64,000 bases of DNA from Pedobacter steynii. GTDB taxonomy: Bacteria; Bacteroidota; Bacteroidia; Sphingobacteriales; Sphingobacteriaceae. Positions 45,624 through 54,646 of the stretch are shown piece after piece; the first letter of the stretch is position 1, and each line of letters begins with the position of its first letter. The notes below the pieces were generated by a model. That model did not search any database, had not been told where the DNA came from, and saw only the letters and a program-made list of their open reading frames with translations. The position numbers were made by a program, and so were the translations under genes. The stretch lies in assembly GCF_001721645.1 (NCBI RefSeq), contig NZ_CP017141.1, positions 992,001 to 1,056,000 on the forward strand, given 5' to 3'.

Positions 45624-45673
45624 TTTTTCTGTTTTACCAAGGACAGGTAAAACAGAATTTTGTGACAACCATT
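45612..45673. repeat. Two-tier 62-bp inverted repeat over a start codon
   Basis: Outer arms AATGGTTGTCA (45612-45622) and TGACAACCATT (45663-45673); inner arms TCTGTTTTACC (45628-45638) and GGTAAAACAGA (45646-45656); loop of 7; both tiers are perfect 11-bp pairs separated by a 5x6 internal loop. The outer left arm includes most of the start codon and the first codons of the membrane-protein gene. Confidence 0.9.
45642..45667 (-). promoter_or_regulatory. ECF41-like promoter of the membrane-protein gene
   Basis: On the minus strand TGTCACA (45661-45667), 15 bp, TGTC (45642-45645). The ECF41 consensus, as I remember it, is TGTCACA in the -35 and CGTC in the -10. Transcription would start about 10 bp before the ATG at 45623. 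It lies next to the only ECF41 gene in the window. Confidence 0.6.
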
Positions 45674-45675
45674 AT

Positions 45676-46824
45676 TTACTTTTTCTTTGTTTTATCTAAC
45701 AATTCCAGGATTTTGTTTTCCAGGTCAGCTCCTCTGAGATTTTTTGCCAGAATTTTCCCATCCGGGCCAACCAGGAAATTAGTGGGGATGCTTTTCACCT
45801 GATACATTTCAGCAACCTCATTGTTGCCTCCTTTAAGGTCGGAAACCTGTGTCCAGCTCAATCCATCTTCTTTTATCGCCTGCAACCAGGCCTCTTTCTG
45901 TCCCGGATTATCCAGTGAAACTCCCAATACCGTAAAATTTTGGTCTTTATATTTGTTGTATGCCCTGAGCACATTTGGGTTTTCCTGTCTGCAGGGTCCA
46001 CACCATGAGGCCCAAAAATCAATCAATACGTATTTACCTTTAAAATCAGATAATCTAACAGGCTTCCCATTTACATCATTTTGTGTGAAGTCCATAGCCT
46101 TCTGACCCAATGCCAATGCACCGGCTCCATTTATAGATTTCAGGAGCCGCTTACCAAGTTCAGTTGATTTCAAACGGGAAGAAAACGCAGCAAATTCCTT
46201 AGCCGCATTATCGGGATTCGCCTCGACGTTAACCGTACTCTTAAACAGGATTAAACTGTAATAGGAATCCCGGTTGCCGCGCATGAAATTGTTATTGATG
46301 TTCCTGATGTCCTGATCAAGTACTTTTAATTGCTTGTTAAACCTTTCGAGATAAGCCGTATCTTTTAATTGCTCAGGCGTCCCTGATTTATATTGAGCTA
46401 CAATTTGTTGCGCCCGGAGCTGTATCTGATCGGCTGTAGCCTTACATTTTGCAATATCATCGTTAATAACAGATCCTTTTATAACTGCATTCCTGACAGA
46501 ATCATTTTTTGAGGTCACTGCGATCGTTCCAGGTTCCAGGTAAAAATCCAGGATGTCTGAAGGCAGATTTCTGGCTCCGGCTTTGTAGCCGGGACTGCGT
46601 TTGATCTTAATATGCGCCTGTGTCACTTCAGACAGGGTACCTTTAAATGTAAAAAGCCCTCCGTTTATAGCTGTAGAATCTATTTTATTCCGGCCATTTA
46701 CCGCATAATATAGAAATGCTTTTGCGGGAGGGGGCATTACGTTAAGACTGCCGTTTATGGTAAATTTTTGCTGGGCCAATGTCATCAACGGACACAGGCA
46801 AAGCAGGAGAAAAACTCTTTTCAT
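45676..46824 (-). CDS. TlpA-like thioredoxin-fold protein with N-terminal DUF4369-like domain
   Basis: 382 residues; signal peptide (MKRVFLLLCLCPLMTLAQ). N-terminal beta domain to about residue 115 (DUF4369 type, 'FTINGSLNVMPPPAKAFLYY'), a helical spacer, and a C-terminal thioredoxin domain with 'LIDFWASWCGPCRQENPNV' (active site CGPC) and the cis-proline in 'KSIPTNFLV'. It probably acts as a disulfide reductase or resilience factor in the periplasm or at the outer membrane. Last gene of the SusCD-linked cluster, 13 bp after the double-TlpA gene. Confidence 0.92.
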   Translation of the reverse strand: MKRVFLLLCLCPLMTLAQQKFTINGSLNVMPPPAKAFLYYAVNGRNKIDSTAINGGLFTFKGTLSEVTQAHIKIKRSPGYKAGARNLPSDILDFYLEPGTIAVTSKNDSVRNAVIKGSVINDDIAKCKATADQIQLRAQQIVAQYKSGTPEQLKDTAYLERFNKQLKVLDQDIRNINNNFMRGNRDSYYSLILFKSTVNVEANPDNAAKEFAAFSSRLKSTELGKRLLKSINGAGALALGQKAMDFTQNDVNGKPVRLSDFKGKYVLIDFWASWCGPCRQENPNVLRAYNKYKDQNFTVLGVSLDNPGQKEAWLQAIKEDGLSWTQVSDLKGGNNEVAEMYQVKSIPTNFLVGPDGKILAKNLRGADLENKILELLDKTKKK

Positions 46825-46837
46825 AGTGGTATATAAT

Positions 46838-48751
46838 TTATTTTTCGAGTAAGGTTTTAATCAGCGTATCCATTTCGTCGTTTAGCATGGAGTAAACACG
46901 CATGATGACTTCCCCATTCTTATCCAAAAGAATTTTTGTGGGATAAGTGGTAATGCCATAAGCCTTCACAATATCCATATTCTCCTTGCCTTCATCATTC
47001 AATACCTGTACCCAATCCGCACCATCCTTTTTAATTGCCGCCAGCCAGGCTGCTTTACCTTCAGTTAGGGATTTGCTTCGCTCATTAGCGACCCCTATGA
47101 TTTCCAAACCTTTGTCTTTATAAGTTTTATAAAGTTCTTTTAAATGAGGATGACTTTCCCGGCAAACGACACACCAGCTGCCCCAAAAGTCCAGCAAAAC
47201 CAGTTTCCCTTTATAGTCGCTCAATTTTACGGTTTTACCATACTGGTCTTTTCTCGTAAAGTTCTGAAGCTTTTTACCTGAAGGTGTAATTTTCAATTGT
47301 TCTATCCTGTTTCGGATTGACTGGGCAGCCAAGGTATTTTTAAGTCTTTCAGCCAGCTGCTGATAAGCAAGCACATAGCTATCTGAACTATACATACAGT
47401 TATTTTCCTCTAACAAATACAAGCTGACAAATGAGTTGGGATGATCCCGAACAAATTGTTGTTTCAGCTTCATCTTCTCCCTGGTTAAAGCAACCCCTTT
47501 GGTAGAGATTAAACCATAAAAAGCGGCGCTATCTTTTACCATATCCAATGTACTCAGTTCCTTTACCATCTCCATTTCTCCAATATCACGGCTAAGAATT
47601 TTATTCAAGGCATCGCAATCCTCTGATACATCAGCCTTACTGATATTATCTTTCAACAGGAAATTGACTACCTCCTGAGGTTCCAGTTTAATCATGGGCT
47701 CTTCAAGTTGGCCATTGCTAGCTTCAGAACCATCCCGGACCTTTAATTTTTCCATCAGCAGTGCGCTGTTCGGCCCCGGGCCAACAATCCTTCCATCCGG
47801 ATCTATTAAGAAACTGGCAGGAATCATGGTCACATCATACAATTGGGCAGCCTTATTGACCGGAGCATTCAGATCCGCTACCTGTAACCAGGGAACATTA
47901 TCTTCCTTCATGGCTTTTAGCCATGCGGACTGCTCCTTATCCAAAGAAACTGCAAGGATAGTAAACTTACCCGTAGATTTTAATTCATTATAGAGTTCCA
48001 ATAATTTAGGTTGCACCGCCCGGCAGGGTTTACACCAGCTGGCCCAAAATTCCAGCAGTACATATTTGCCCCGGAGACTGGAGAGTTTAATCAACTTCCC
48101 AGTCTCATCCGGAAGACTAAAATCCGGTGCCAACTGTCCTTTTCGGATTGCCTGGTTAGCTTTCACGACTAAGCCCAATTCCCGTCCTTCTTTTGTTTGT
48201 CTCAAAGACGCCGATAATTTAGGATAGCTGGCAATTACAGCACTATCCCTTCCTCCAATTGCCCTCATCCAATCCAGGCTTACCAGCGAGGCCGGATGAG
48301 CACTGACAAATTCGGCCATAGCTTTCGCTTCCTCCTTCGTCGGGCCCAAACCCATTTGCTTTTGAGATGGTCTGATCCTCTTCTGGTTATCCAGATTTAA
48401 GGCAGTCCCCCATATTTTACAATGTGCCAGAGAATCCTTTCCTTCCACATGAACGACCCCGTTTTCAAGATAAACAGATCTCGAATCGACCTGATCATTG
48501 GCAGGAAATAAACCTTTATGCTCCAGTATGACCGTAGCTTCCATAGGTGAATCCACCGTACCTGAAAACTCAAAAGAGCCATGGTTAAGGCGGGCAGAAT
48601 CAAGAATCATCGTAGAACCTACCTGATAAAAGAGATAAGCCTTTGCTTTCGCCGGAACATCCCTGACCATGCCCTTAATTTTAAACTTTTGCTGCTGACA
48701 AACTCCAATCAAAGGGAGAATAAGCATACCACACAGGAATATTCTTTTCAT
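46838..48751 (-). CDS. Exported protein with two TlpA-like thioredoxin domains
   Basis: 637 residues from the ATG at 48751, which starts a clean signal peptide (MKRIFLCGMLILPLIGVCQQ); the frame extends further upstream but into the preceding gene. A DUF4369-like domain (about 22-110) is followed by thioredoxin domain 1 (about 205-335; 'FWASWCKPCRAVQPK', Cys240/Cys243, cis-Pro311), a helical spacer, and thioredoxin domain 2 (about 492-637; 'DFWGSWCVVCRESHPH', Cys527/Cys530, cis-Pro604). TlpA proteins normally have one such domain. The two active sites differ (CKPC and CVVC), so they may differ in redox potential. It starts 7 bp after the metallopeptidase-like lipoprotein gene, in the same operon. 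Confidence 0.92.
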   Translation of the reverse strand: MKRIFLCGMLILPLIGVCQQQKFKIKGMVRDVPAKAKAYLFYQVGSTMILDSARLNHGSFEFSGTVDSPMEATVILEHKGLFPANDQVDSRSVYLENGVVHVEGKDSLAHCKIWGTALNLDNQKRIRPSQKQMGLGPTKEEAKAMAEFVSAHPASLVSLDWMRAIGGRDSAVIASYPKLSASLRQTKEGRELGLVVKANQAIRKGQLAPDFSLPDETGKLIKLSSLRGKYVLLEFWASWCKPCRAVQPKLLELYNELKSTGKFTILAVSLDKEQSAWLKAMKEDNVPWLQVADLNAPVNKAAQLYDVTMIPASFLIDPDGRIVGPGPNSALLMEKLKVRDGSEASNGQLEEPMIKLEPQEVVNFLLKDNISKADVSEDCDALNKILSRDIGEMEMVKELSTLDMVKDSAAFYGLISTKGVALTREKMKLKQQFVRDHPNSFVSLYLLEENNCMYSSDSYVLAYQQLAERLKNTLAAQSIRNRIEQLKITPSGKKLQNFTRKDQYGKTVKLSDYKGKLVLLDFWGSWCVVCRESHPHLKELYKTYKDKGLEIIGVANERSKSLTEGKAAWLAAIKKDGADWVQVLNDEGKENMDIVKAYGITTYPTKILLDKNGEVIMRVYSMLNDEMDTLIKTLLEK

Positions 48752-48758
48752 TATGTTA

Positions 48759-49589
48759 TTATTTTGAATTACCAATGGCCTGTAAATCCAGGTTATATTT
48801 TGCCTTGTAATAATTGATGACTGCATTATATTTAAACTTAAAGCGGCCCTGGGGATCATTTTCCGGCAAGAAGATCGTTGCCTCGAGTTCCTCTGCTGTA
48901 TGGGATACAATAGCAGTTATGTAATCCAGAAAATCATCACTGGCAGTCATTCCATAGGAATAGGTAAACACACCATATTCATTCTTATTGTAGTCCTGTA
49001 CCATTCCATAATCTGTTGCGGCAATAAAGAGGTCAGGAAGTTCAACTTTTTTGGTAATGACCGCCTGTTTCCAATAGGCAATATGCAGCTCATTCTTCAT
49101 TACAGTTAATTCCTGTTCTGTCAGATTTCCTAATCGTGGGCTGGCCTGACCAAAGGTAAAATGACTAAATGTACTGACTGCGTTAACAGGTGTAGCCAGC
49201 GTATCCGGCGCCACTACCCTTCTGATTCTGGAGGAAAGCAAAATTTTGTATGGCAATGAAAGCTTTAAAAACGGTTCAGTATAAAAGCTGAACAGTTTTT
49301 TATCCATCATTTCCAGGGATTGAGCGATATAATCCTGATCGCCTGGGTCTGCTGCGTATAGAATATTTGCAGAAATGTTCCACTGAAAATCCTTGTCATT
49401 GAATTTATAAAGGATATAAGTCCCATATTTCTTATAGAAATCCAGAATCTTATTATCGTATGGTTGGTTCCCCTGAGGGAGTTGATATTCGGGCTGTAAA
49501 GTATCCGGCTGAATCACCGGTTCCTTTTTACATCCAAGTGCCAGTGCAATCATCAGGGAAAGGAGAGAAAATAATAGTTTTAAGTTCAT
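48759..49589 (-). CDS. Mx1-like lipoprotein that lacks the zinc-binding motif
   Basis: 276 residues from the ATG at 49589; lipobox 'ALGC' (Cys20). The layout resembles the 'putative zinc-binding metallopeptidase' lipoproteins (Peptidase_Mx1 type) often found beside SusCD: 'YKKYGTYILYKFND' near the start and 'YGVFTYSYGMTASDDFLDYI' near the end. Where those proteins carry an HExxH helix, this one reads 'LTVMKNELHIAYW' (166-173), with no HExxH anywhere. It is probably a binding or scaffold protein. Gap to SusD is 10 bp and to the double-TlpA gene 7 bp. The homology is from remembered family features and needs a profile search. Confidence 0.6.
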   Translation of the reverse strand: MNLKLLFSLLSLMIALALGCKKEPVIQPDTLQPEYQLPQGNQPYDNKILDFYKKYGTYILYKFNDKDFQWNISANILYAADPGDQDYIAQSLEMMDKKLFSFYTEPFLKLSLPYKILLSSRIRRVVAPDTLATPVNAVSTFSHFTFGQASPRLGNLTEQELTVMKNELHIAYWKQAVITKKVELPDLFIAATDYGMVQDYNKNEYGVFTYSYGMTASDDFLDYITAIVSHTAEELEATIFLPENDPQGRFKFKYNAVINYYKAKYNLDLQAIGNSK

Positions 49590-49599
49590 ATGGCAATAC

Positions 49600-51045
49600 T
49601 TATTGTCCGACACGAATGGCAGGTCTGGGGTTATCAACTAGACTTTTATTCAGGATTAACGCCTCCTTGGGTAGCTGCATCAAGTAGGCAGGGTCATGAT
49701 CCTGAAGAGTGAATTTCAATTTCAGTCCTTCACTTTCATAAAAGTGATGACTGAAGGAAGGCATTCCATGACGCCTCAGATCGAACCATCGATGTTCTTC
49801 TTCCTCAAAAAACTCCCTGCGTTTCTCATCGTAACACTTTTTCAACAGGTCATCTGCATCTGTACTGGAAAGGTCTGCATATTTCTCTGTGGCGAACCGT
49901 TTCTTCCGCAACGTATTCAAATCTTTCAAAGCCAGTTGTGCATTTGCTATACTCCCTGATTTATTCAACTGAGCATAAGCTTCCGCCCGGTTCAGGAAAG
50001 CTTCTGATACCCGTAAGGCCTGTGCTGTTTTACCAGATCCCAGATTATAGCTTCGTCTTTTAATAGATTTCCCCCCTTTGATATAGATGCTCTTCCTTAA
50101 ATCTCCATCCTCGTAAATAGAAAGCAAACTTTCTGAAAGCAAATAATTACCTCTATCATTGATCGCATGGTTACCATCAAAAGTTACATCATCCTGTTTC
50201 CCGAATGCCCATAATGTTTCGGGACTCTCCCCATTAATTATAGGTTTATTATTCTGATCCGGAGTTCCCCAGGTATTCAGATCAATAAGTGAAGGCTTAT
50301 TGTTGATCACCACGGTTGCAGCTTCTATTGCCTTTTCCCAATTGCCCATATATAGATTTATCCTGGAGCTCAAAAGATAACCTGCCAGATAACTGATGCG
50401 ATATACACCATTATCTTTTTTGTGTTTTTCCAGAAGGGCGATTCCCTTTTCGACGTCACTGAGAATTTGCTGATAAACTTCTTTTACGGTATTACGTGGT
50501 TTTCCTTCAAGTGACACACCTGAGGTAAGCATCAAAGGCACGCCCAGGTCTGTTTCAGGAGAAGAAAGCCGGTCAGTATAAGGCTTGGCATAAAGATTTA
50601 CCAGTTTAAAATAATAAAATGCCCTGAGCAAATGCGCCTGTCCTTCCAGATTGTCTTTTTCGGCCTGCGTTCCCTTTACTTTACCGGAATAATCGAATGC
50701 TACATTGCAGATCTGTATGAATTTATAATAACCTGCCCAGGGAGCGTTTTCCCAAAAGCTTCCAAATAACATTTGCTCCTGATCCGGTTGCCAGGTATAA
50801 GGATAATAAGAAGCTTTTTTTCCGAAAACAAATTTGCGATGTTCCTTATCGTCATCATAGAAGCATTGAATACTGCTCACTCCTCCATATACGCCTTGAT
50901 AACCTTCCCCCAATAACAATTCATTTAAAGACTCCACTGTTTTAGGGATAATTTCTGTTTGAGATTGTTCTTCCAAAAATTTTTTGCAGGATAAGGATAT
51001 CGTACAAAAAAACAGGAGGCACAATACCGGTATATATTTTTTCAT
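49600..51045 (-). CDS. SusD/RagB-family substrate-binding lipoprotein
   Basis: 481 residues. Lipobox 'TISLSC' followed by 'KKFLEEQSQTEIIPKTVESL'; 'NLEGQAHLLRAFYYFKLVNL' and 'KRREFFEEEEHRWFDLRRHG' are the conserved N- and C-terminal blocks. It starts 17 bp after the SusC stop. It is the ligand-binding lid of that receptor; peptide rather than glycan is suggested by the peptidase and TlpA neighbours (inference). Confidence 0.95.
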   Translation of the reverse strand: MKKYIPVLCLLFFCTISLSCKKFLEEQSQTEIIPKTVESLNELLLGEGYQGVYGGVSSIQCFYDDDKEHRKFVFGKKASYYPYTWQPDQEQMLFGSFWENAPWAGYYKFIQICNVAFDYSGKVKGTQAEKDNLEGQAHLLRAFYYFKLVNLYAKPYTDRLSSPETDLGVPLMLTSGVSLEGKPRNTVKEVYQQILSDVEKGIALLEKHKKDNGVYRISYLAGYLLSSRINLYMGNWEKAIEAATVVINNKPSLIDLNTWGTPDQNNKPIINGESPETLWAFGKQDDVTFDGNHAINDRGNYLLSESLLSIYEDGDLRKSIYIKGGKSIKRRSYNLGSGKTAQALRVSEAFLNRAEAYAQLNKSGSIANAQLALKDLNTLRKKRFATEKYADLSSTDADDLLKKCYDEKRREFFEEEEHRWFDLRRHGMPSFSHHFYESEGLKLKFTLQDHDPAYLMQLPKEALILNKSLVDNPRPAIRVGQ

Positions 51046-51062
51046 GTTCTTCAGGATTATTA

Positions 51063-54000
51063 TTAAAATGACAAATTCACTCCGAGATTATAGGCCGGGA
51101 CGATAGGTAAAGCTGTTGTTCCCACACCATCTATTTCCGGATCCTGCCCTCTCAGTTTTTTATCTGCAATTACAAAAAGATTGGTTACCGTAGCCGTTAT
51201 CCCCATTTGTTTGATTTTCATTTTTTTCAACCAGCTTTGTGGCATGGAATATCCAATATTCATAGCACGACATCTCAGGAAATCCCCGGAAACCAGGTTC
51301 AGGTCAGAATGATCATACAGATAATACCGGCCATAACGGTTACTAACGGCAACATCAACCTGCTGATCAACTCTATCGGTAACAAACGCCGGTATGTTTG
51401 TAAAAGCTTCATCACCTGGTTTACGCCAGCGCTGTTCAAAAATTGCCGGCATATTTTGTTCTGGCATTGGGATATATTGATTTTCACCGGCATATACTGC
51501 ATTTAATAACCTTGTGCTTCCCAGGCTAAAAGCAAATGAAAAACCAAGTGAAAATGCTTTATATCTGAAGGACGTGTGCAGGCCACCATCGATATCCGGT
51601 AAACGCTTACCACCTACTACCAGCGCATCCATAAAAGTTCTGTCCAGATAAGAACCGTCGTCATCAATCTTATTAAAAAGCGGCATGCCGTTAGAGGGGT
51701 TCAATCCTTTATAAGAGACTACATAGAAAGTACTGGCAGGTTGCCCCGTTACATATGCGGTTCCATTCAGATAATCATCCATACTATAGGGAAGGTCACC
51801 TACCCCTTGTTTAACAGCATTAAAGTTTTTAGCTACGTTTGCAGAAAGTGTCCAGCTAAAATTATCCGTTCGTATCGGGTTTAAGACCAGATTTGCCTCA
51901 AGGCCATGGTTGCGCATGGTCCCTCCATTCAGATACATGCTTGAAATTCCATACTCCACCGGAACCTTCCTGACGGTGATGATGTCAGATCCTCTTTTAT
52001 CGTAATAACCCAGGGTTAAATCCACGAAGGAATTGAAAAGAGAGGTATGTAATTCCAGATTGTAGGACTTGGTTTTCTCCCATTTCAGGTCAGGATATGG
52101 CAATGATTTCAAATTAAGAATGTACTCCCTGGCAGCCGGATCAATAGGGGATCCGCCCTCTACCAGACGGGCAATAAGATCTGGTCCCACCGCGCCCACT
52201 ACATTCCCCTGAAATCCATAAGATGCTTTCAGGTCTAAAGCATCGACTACTTTGCTATCTTTCAGCCAGGCCTCTTCCGCTATGTTCCAGCGGGCAGCCA
52301 CACTCCATATTGGCAAAAACCTGCGATTAGCATATTGCCCGAATCGATTAGAGGCATCGGTACGAACATTTGCGTTTAAGATATACTTATCGGCGAAACT
52401 ATACGAAGCTGAGGCAAACATTGATAAGCTATTCTCTACCGTGTTTGTTTTTTTGGGACTAAACGAAAGAAAGTAAATGGGCAATTGAACAAAGGATTCG
52501 CCCTTATCCTTTAAATATCCTGGCGTCCTTTCTGCAAAACCATCATACTTGAGAGACTTGATCTCTTGTCCAGCAAGAATATTAATCTGATCCCGGTCGC
52601 CGAAAATCCGTCTGGTATATTCTGCTGAGTTACGAAAGGTAAAATTATAACTGTTCATACGATCAGTCATCAACATTCCACCGAAAGGTAAAAATGACAT
52701 CTGTTCCTCCATCCCTCCGGGAACCACACTTCCATAATCATAACCACGCATGGTTGAGATATAATTAGACCGTTCCGTAGCGTATTGTTCTGAACTGGAA
52801 TGCTGCGTGCTAATACCCAACAGCGAATTAAACTTCAATCCGTCGATAATGCGGTAGTTAAGGCCAAGATTTGCATTGAGTTCTGTGACTTTCACCTTAC
52901 TTCCACTTTCATTGATTTCATTTTTCACATTATAAGACATCGGGGTCCCATCGCCGGATAGATCGTAAGTAGGCATTTTGGTTGGATAAAATATATCCTG
53001 ATCAATCGTCCTGCTTGTTTTCAACGCATAATCAAGTGGATTTACCTGAAGGTAGCCATTTGAGGTACGCTGGCTACCCGACAAGTTAAAGTCTAACTTT
53101 AAACGGCTGCTGAGATCAGCATTCAAGCCCAACTGCCCGCTAAGTCTATTTTGCCAGTCTTCTTTTGCACTGCCTTTGAAATTGTCATAAGAGAAAGAAG
53201 AATAGTGCCTCACCTTTTCTGTACCGCCGGAAAAGCTTACATTATGTGCCATATTCACAGAATTCTGAAACAAGACATCAAACCAGTCGGTATTGATGCT
53301 TTCATAACCAGCCACTCTCTTTTGAAACTCAGCTTCTGTAATTTTTCTGTTCATCAGGTCCTGAAATGCTCCTTCATAAGAAATGTTAAAAGGAGTTCCC
53401 GTATAAAAAAGGCCATCTTCATAAATTTCCCTTGAAAACCGGACCCTTTGCTGAGAGTTCATCAGTTTCATTCCGGTGTAGGATGGCTTTTGAGTAAATC
53501 CGGAACTAAAATTATAATTGATTACCGGTTTACCACTCACTCCTTTACGTGTAGTGACTACGATCACTCCGTTGGCGGCCCTGGTTCCATATATAGCCGT
53601 TGCTGAAGCGTCTTTCAGGAAGGTAATGCTTTCAATATCGTTCACATTCAAACCACTTACAGAATTACCGATATTAGCCGCTTTAGAAAAGGCACTTTCC
53701 TTTCCCATAATCAGATCCATATAAGATGAATTCGTCCCCATTACATTATCCGGATTACCATTACTTGGATTCTCTCTTACAATTCCATCGACTACCCAAA
53801 TCGGATTGGCATTACCAAGTAAGGTCGAAGTTCCTCTTAAACGTAATTTTGGTACTGCATTGGGGCTGCCAGAGGTATTGACCACAGAGAGCCCGGGAAC
53901 TTTACCCTGAAGCATTCCCGTAATATTTGGCACTCCCGGGACTTTGACATCTGCTGCTTTCAGGGTAAAGGTTGAACTTGCAGAAAGTCTTTTGCTGACC

Positions 54001-54611
54001 TCCTGGTAACCAGTGATCACCAATTCGTCCATGTCATGTTGTTCAGGCTCCAGCTTAATACGGACAACATCTCCCAGCTGAGGTTTTATGGTTTTCTTTC
54101 GGAAACCCACATAGGAAAAGGTAACGGAATTTCCTTCTTCGGCATCAATAGCGAATTTCCCTTCTTCATTGGTAATTGTGTTCGCCGGCGTTCCGGTTAT
54201 ATTCACAGTAACCAACAGGAGGGGAACATCGTTATTATCAAAAACCTGCCCCTTAATGACGCCTGCTTTTTTTTTCACCTCTTCCGGTTCCTCTTTTGGC
54301 CCAATCACCATGACATCGTCCTGCAGTACAAAAGTAAGATTTGATCCTTTTAACAAACGCCTGATCACGGGTCTCAAATCTTCATTATTTGCCTTAAAAT
54401 CCATGGGGGCCGCCTTCTGAACCAGCTCCTGATTGTATACAATTCGTATAGATGTCTGCTTCATAATAGCTTGAATAATGTTTTCAAGCGTACCATTACG
54501 AACATTCAAAGTTACCTTCTTTGAATTTTTTTCCTGAGCAGAAACGGACAGGACAAAAACAAAGAGGAATAGGGTACTGTAAATTACAGTACGAATTATT
54601 CTATAATTCAT
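51063..54611 (-). CDS. SusC/RagA-type TonB-dependent receptor with STN domain
   Basis: 1182 residues. Signal peptide (to 'SVSAQ'), STN domain (about 32-105, 'LENIIQAIMKQTSIRIVYN'), CarboxypepD_reg-like domain (about 118-195, 'GQVFDNNDVPLLLVTVNITG'), linker 'DELVITGYQEVSKRLSASS', plug to about 355 ('GVIVVTTRKGVSG') and barrel. The STN domain fits signalling to the FecR/sigma pair at 59.9-61.6 kb. Leader CTAAACCAAACTAGACCAAA precedes the ATG. It lies between a TlpA gene and SusD in a long operon. Confidence 0.95.
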   Translation of the reverse strand: MNYRIIRTVIYSTLFLFVFVLSVSAQEKNSKKVTLNVRNGTLENIIQAIMKQTSIRIVYNQELVQKAAPMDFKANNEDLRPVIRRLLKGSNLTFVLQDDVMVIGPKEEPEEVKKKAGVIKGQVFDNNDVPLLLVTVNITGTPANTITNEEGKFAIDAEEGNSVTFSYVGFRKKTIKPQLGDVVRIKLEPEQHDMDELVITGYQEVSKRLSASSTFTLKAADVKVPGVPNITGMLQGKVPGLSVVNTSGSPNAVPKLRLRGTSTLLGNANPIWVVDGIVRENPSNGNPDNVMGTNSSYMDLIMGKESAFSKAANIGNSVSGLNVNDIESITFLKDASATAIYGTRAANGVIVVTTRKGVSGKPVINYNFSSGFTQKPSYTGMKLMNSQQRVRFSREIYEDGLFYTGTPFNISYEGAFQDLMNRKITEAEFQKRVAGYESINTDWFDVLFQNSVNMAHNVSFSGGTEKVRHYSSFSYDNFKGSAKEDWQNRLSGQLGLNADLSSRLKLDFNLSGSQRTSNGYLQVNPLDYALKTSRTIDQDIFYPTKMPTYDLSGDGTPMSYNVKNEINESGSKVKVTELNANLGLNYRIIDGLKFNSLLGISTQHSSSEQYATERSNYISTMRGYDYGSVVPGGMEEQMSFLPFGGMLMTDRMNSYNFTFRNSAEYTRRIFGDRDQINILAGQEIKSLKYDGFAERTPGYLKDKGESFVQLPIYFLSFSPKKTNTVENSLSMFASASYSFADKYILNANVRTDASNRFGQYANRRFLPIWSVAARWNIAEEAWLKDSKVVDALDLKASYGFQGNVVGAVGPDLIARLVEGGSPIDPAAREYILNLKSLPYPDLKWEKTKSYNLELHTSLFNSFVDLTLGYYDKRGSDIITVRKVPVEYGISSMYLNGGTMRNHGLEANLVLNPIRTDNFSWTLSANVAKNFNAVKQGVGDLPYSMDDYLNGTAYVTGQPASTFYVVSYKGLNPSNGMPLFNKIDDDGSYLDRTFMDALVVGGKRLPDIDGGLHTSFRYKAFSLGFSFAFSLGSTRLLNAVYAGENQYIPMPEQNMPAIFEQRWRKPGDEAFTNIPAFVTDRVDQQVDVAVSNRYGRYYLYDHSDLNLVSGDFLRCRAMNIGYSMPQSWLKKMKIKQMGITATVTNLFVIADKKLRGQDPEIDGVGTTALPIVPAYNLGVNLSF

Positions 54612-54646
54612 TAGTTTGGTCTAGTTTGGTTTAGGTTTCGGGTCAA

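Noticed and set aside
45624..45668. Upstream TTG start for the five-helix membrane protein
   Set aside because: It would place the start codon inside the ECF41-like promoter and the dyad arm; the ATG at 45623 gives a normal N-terminus.
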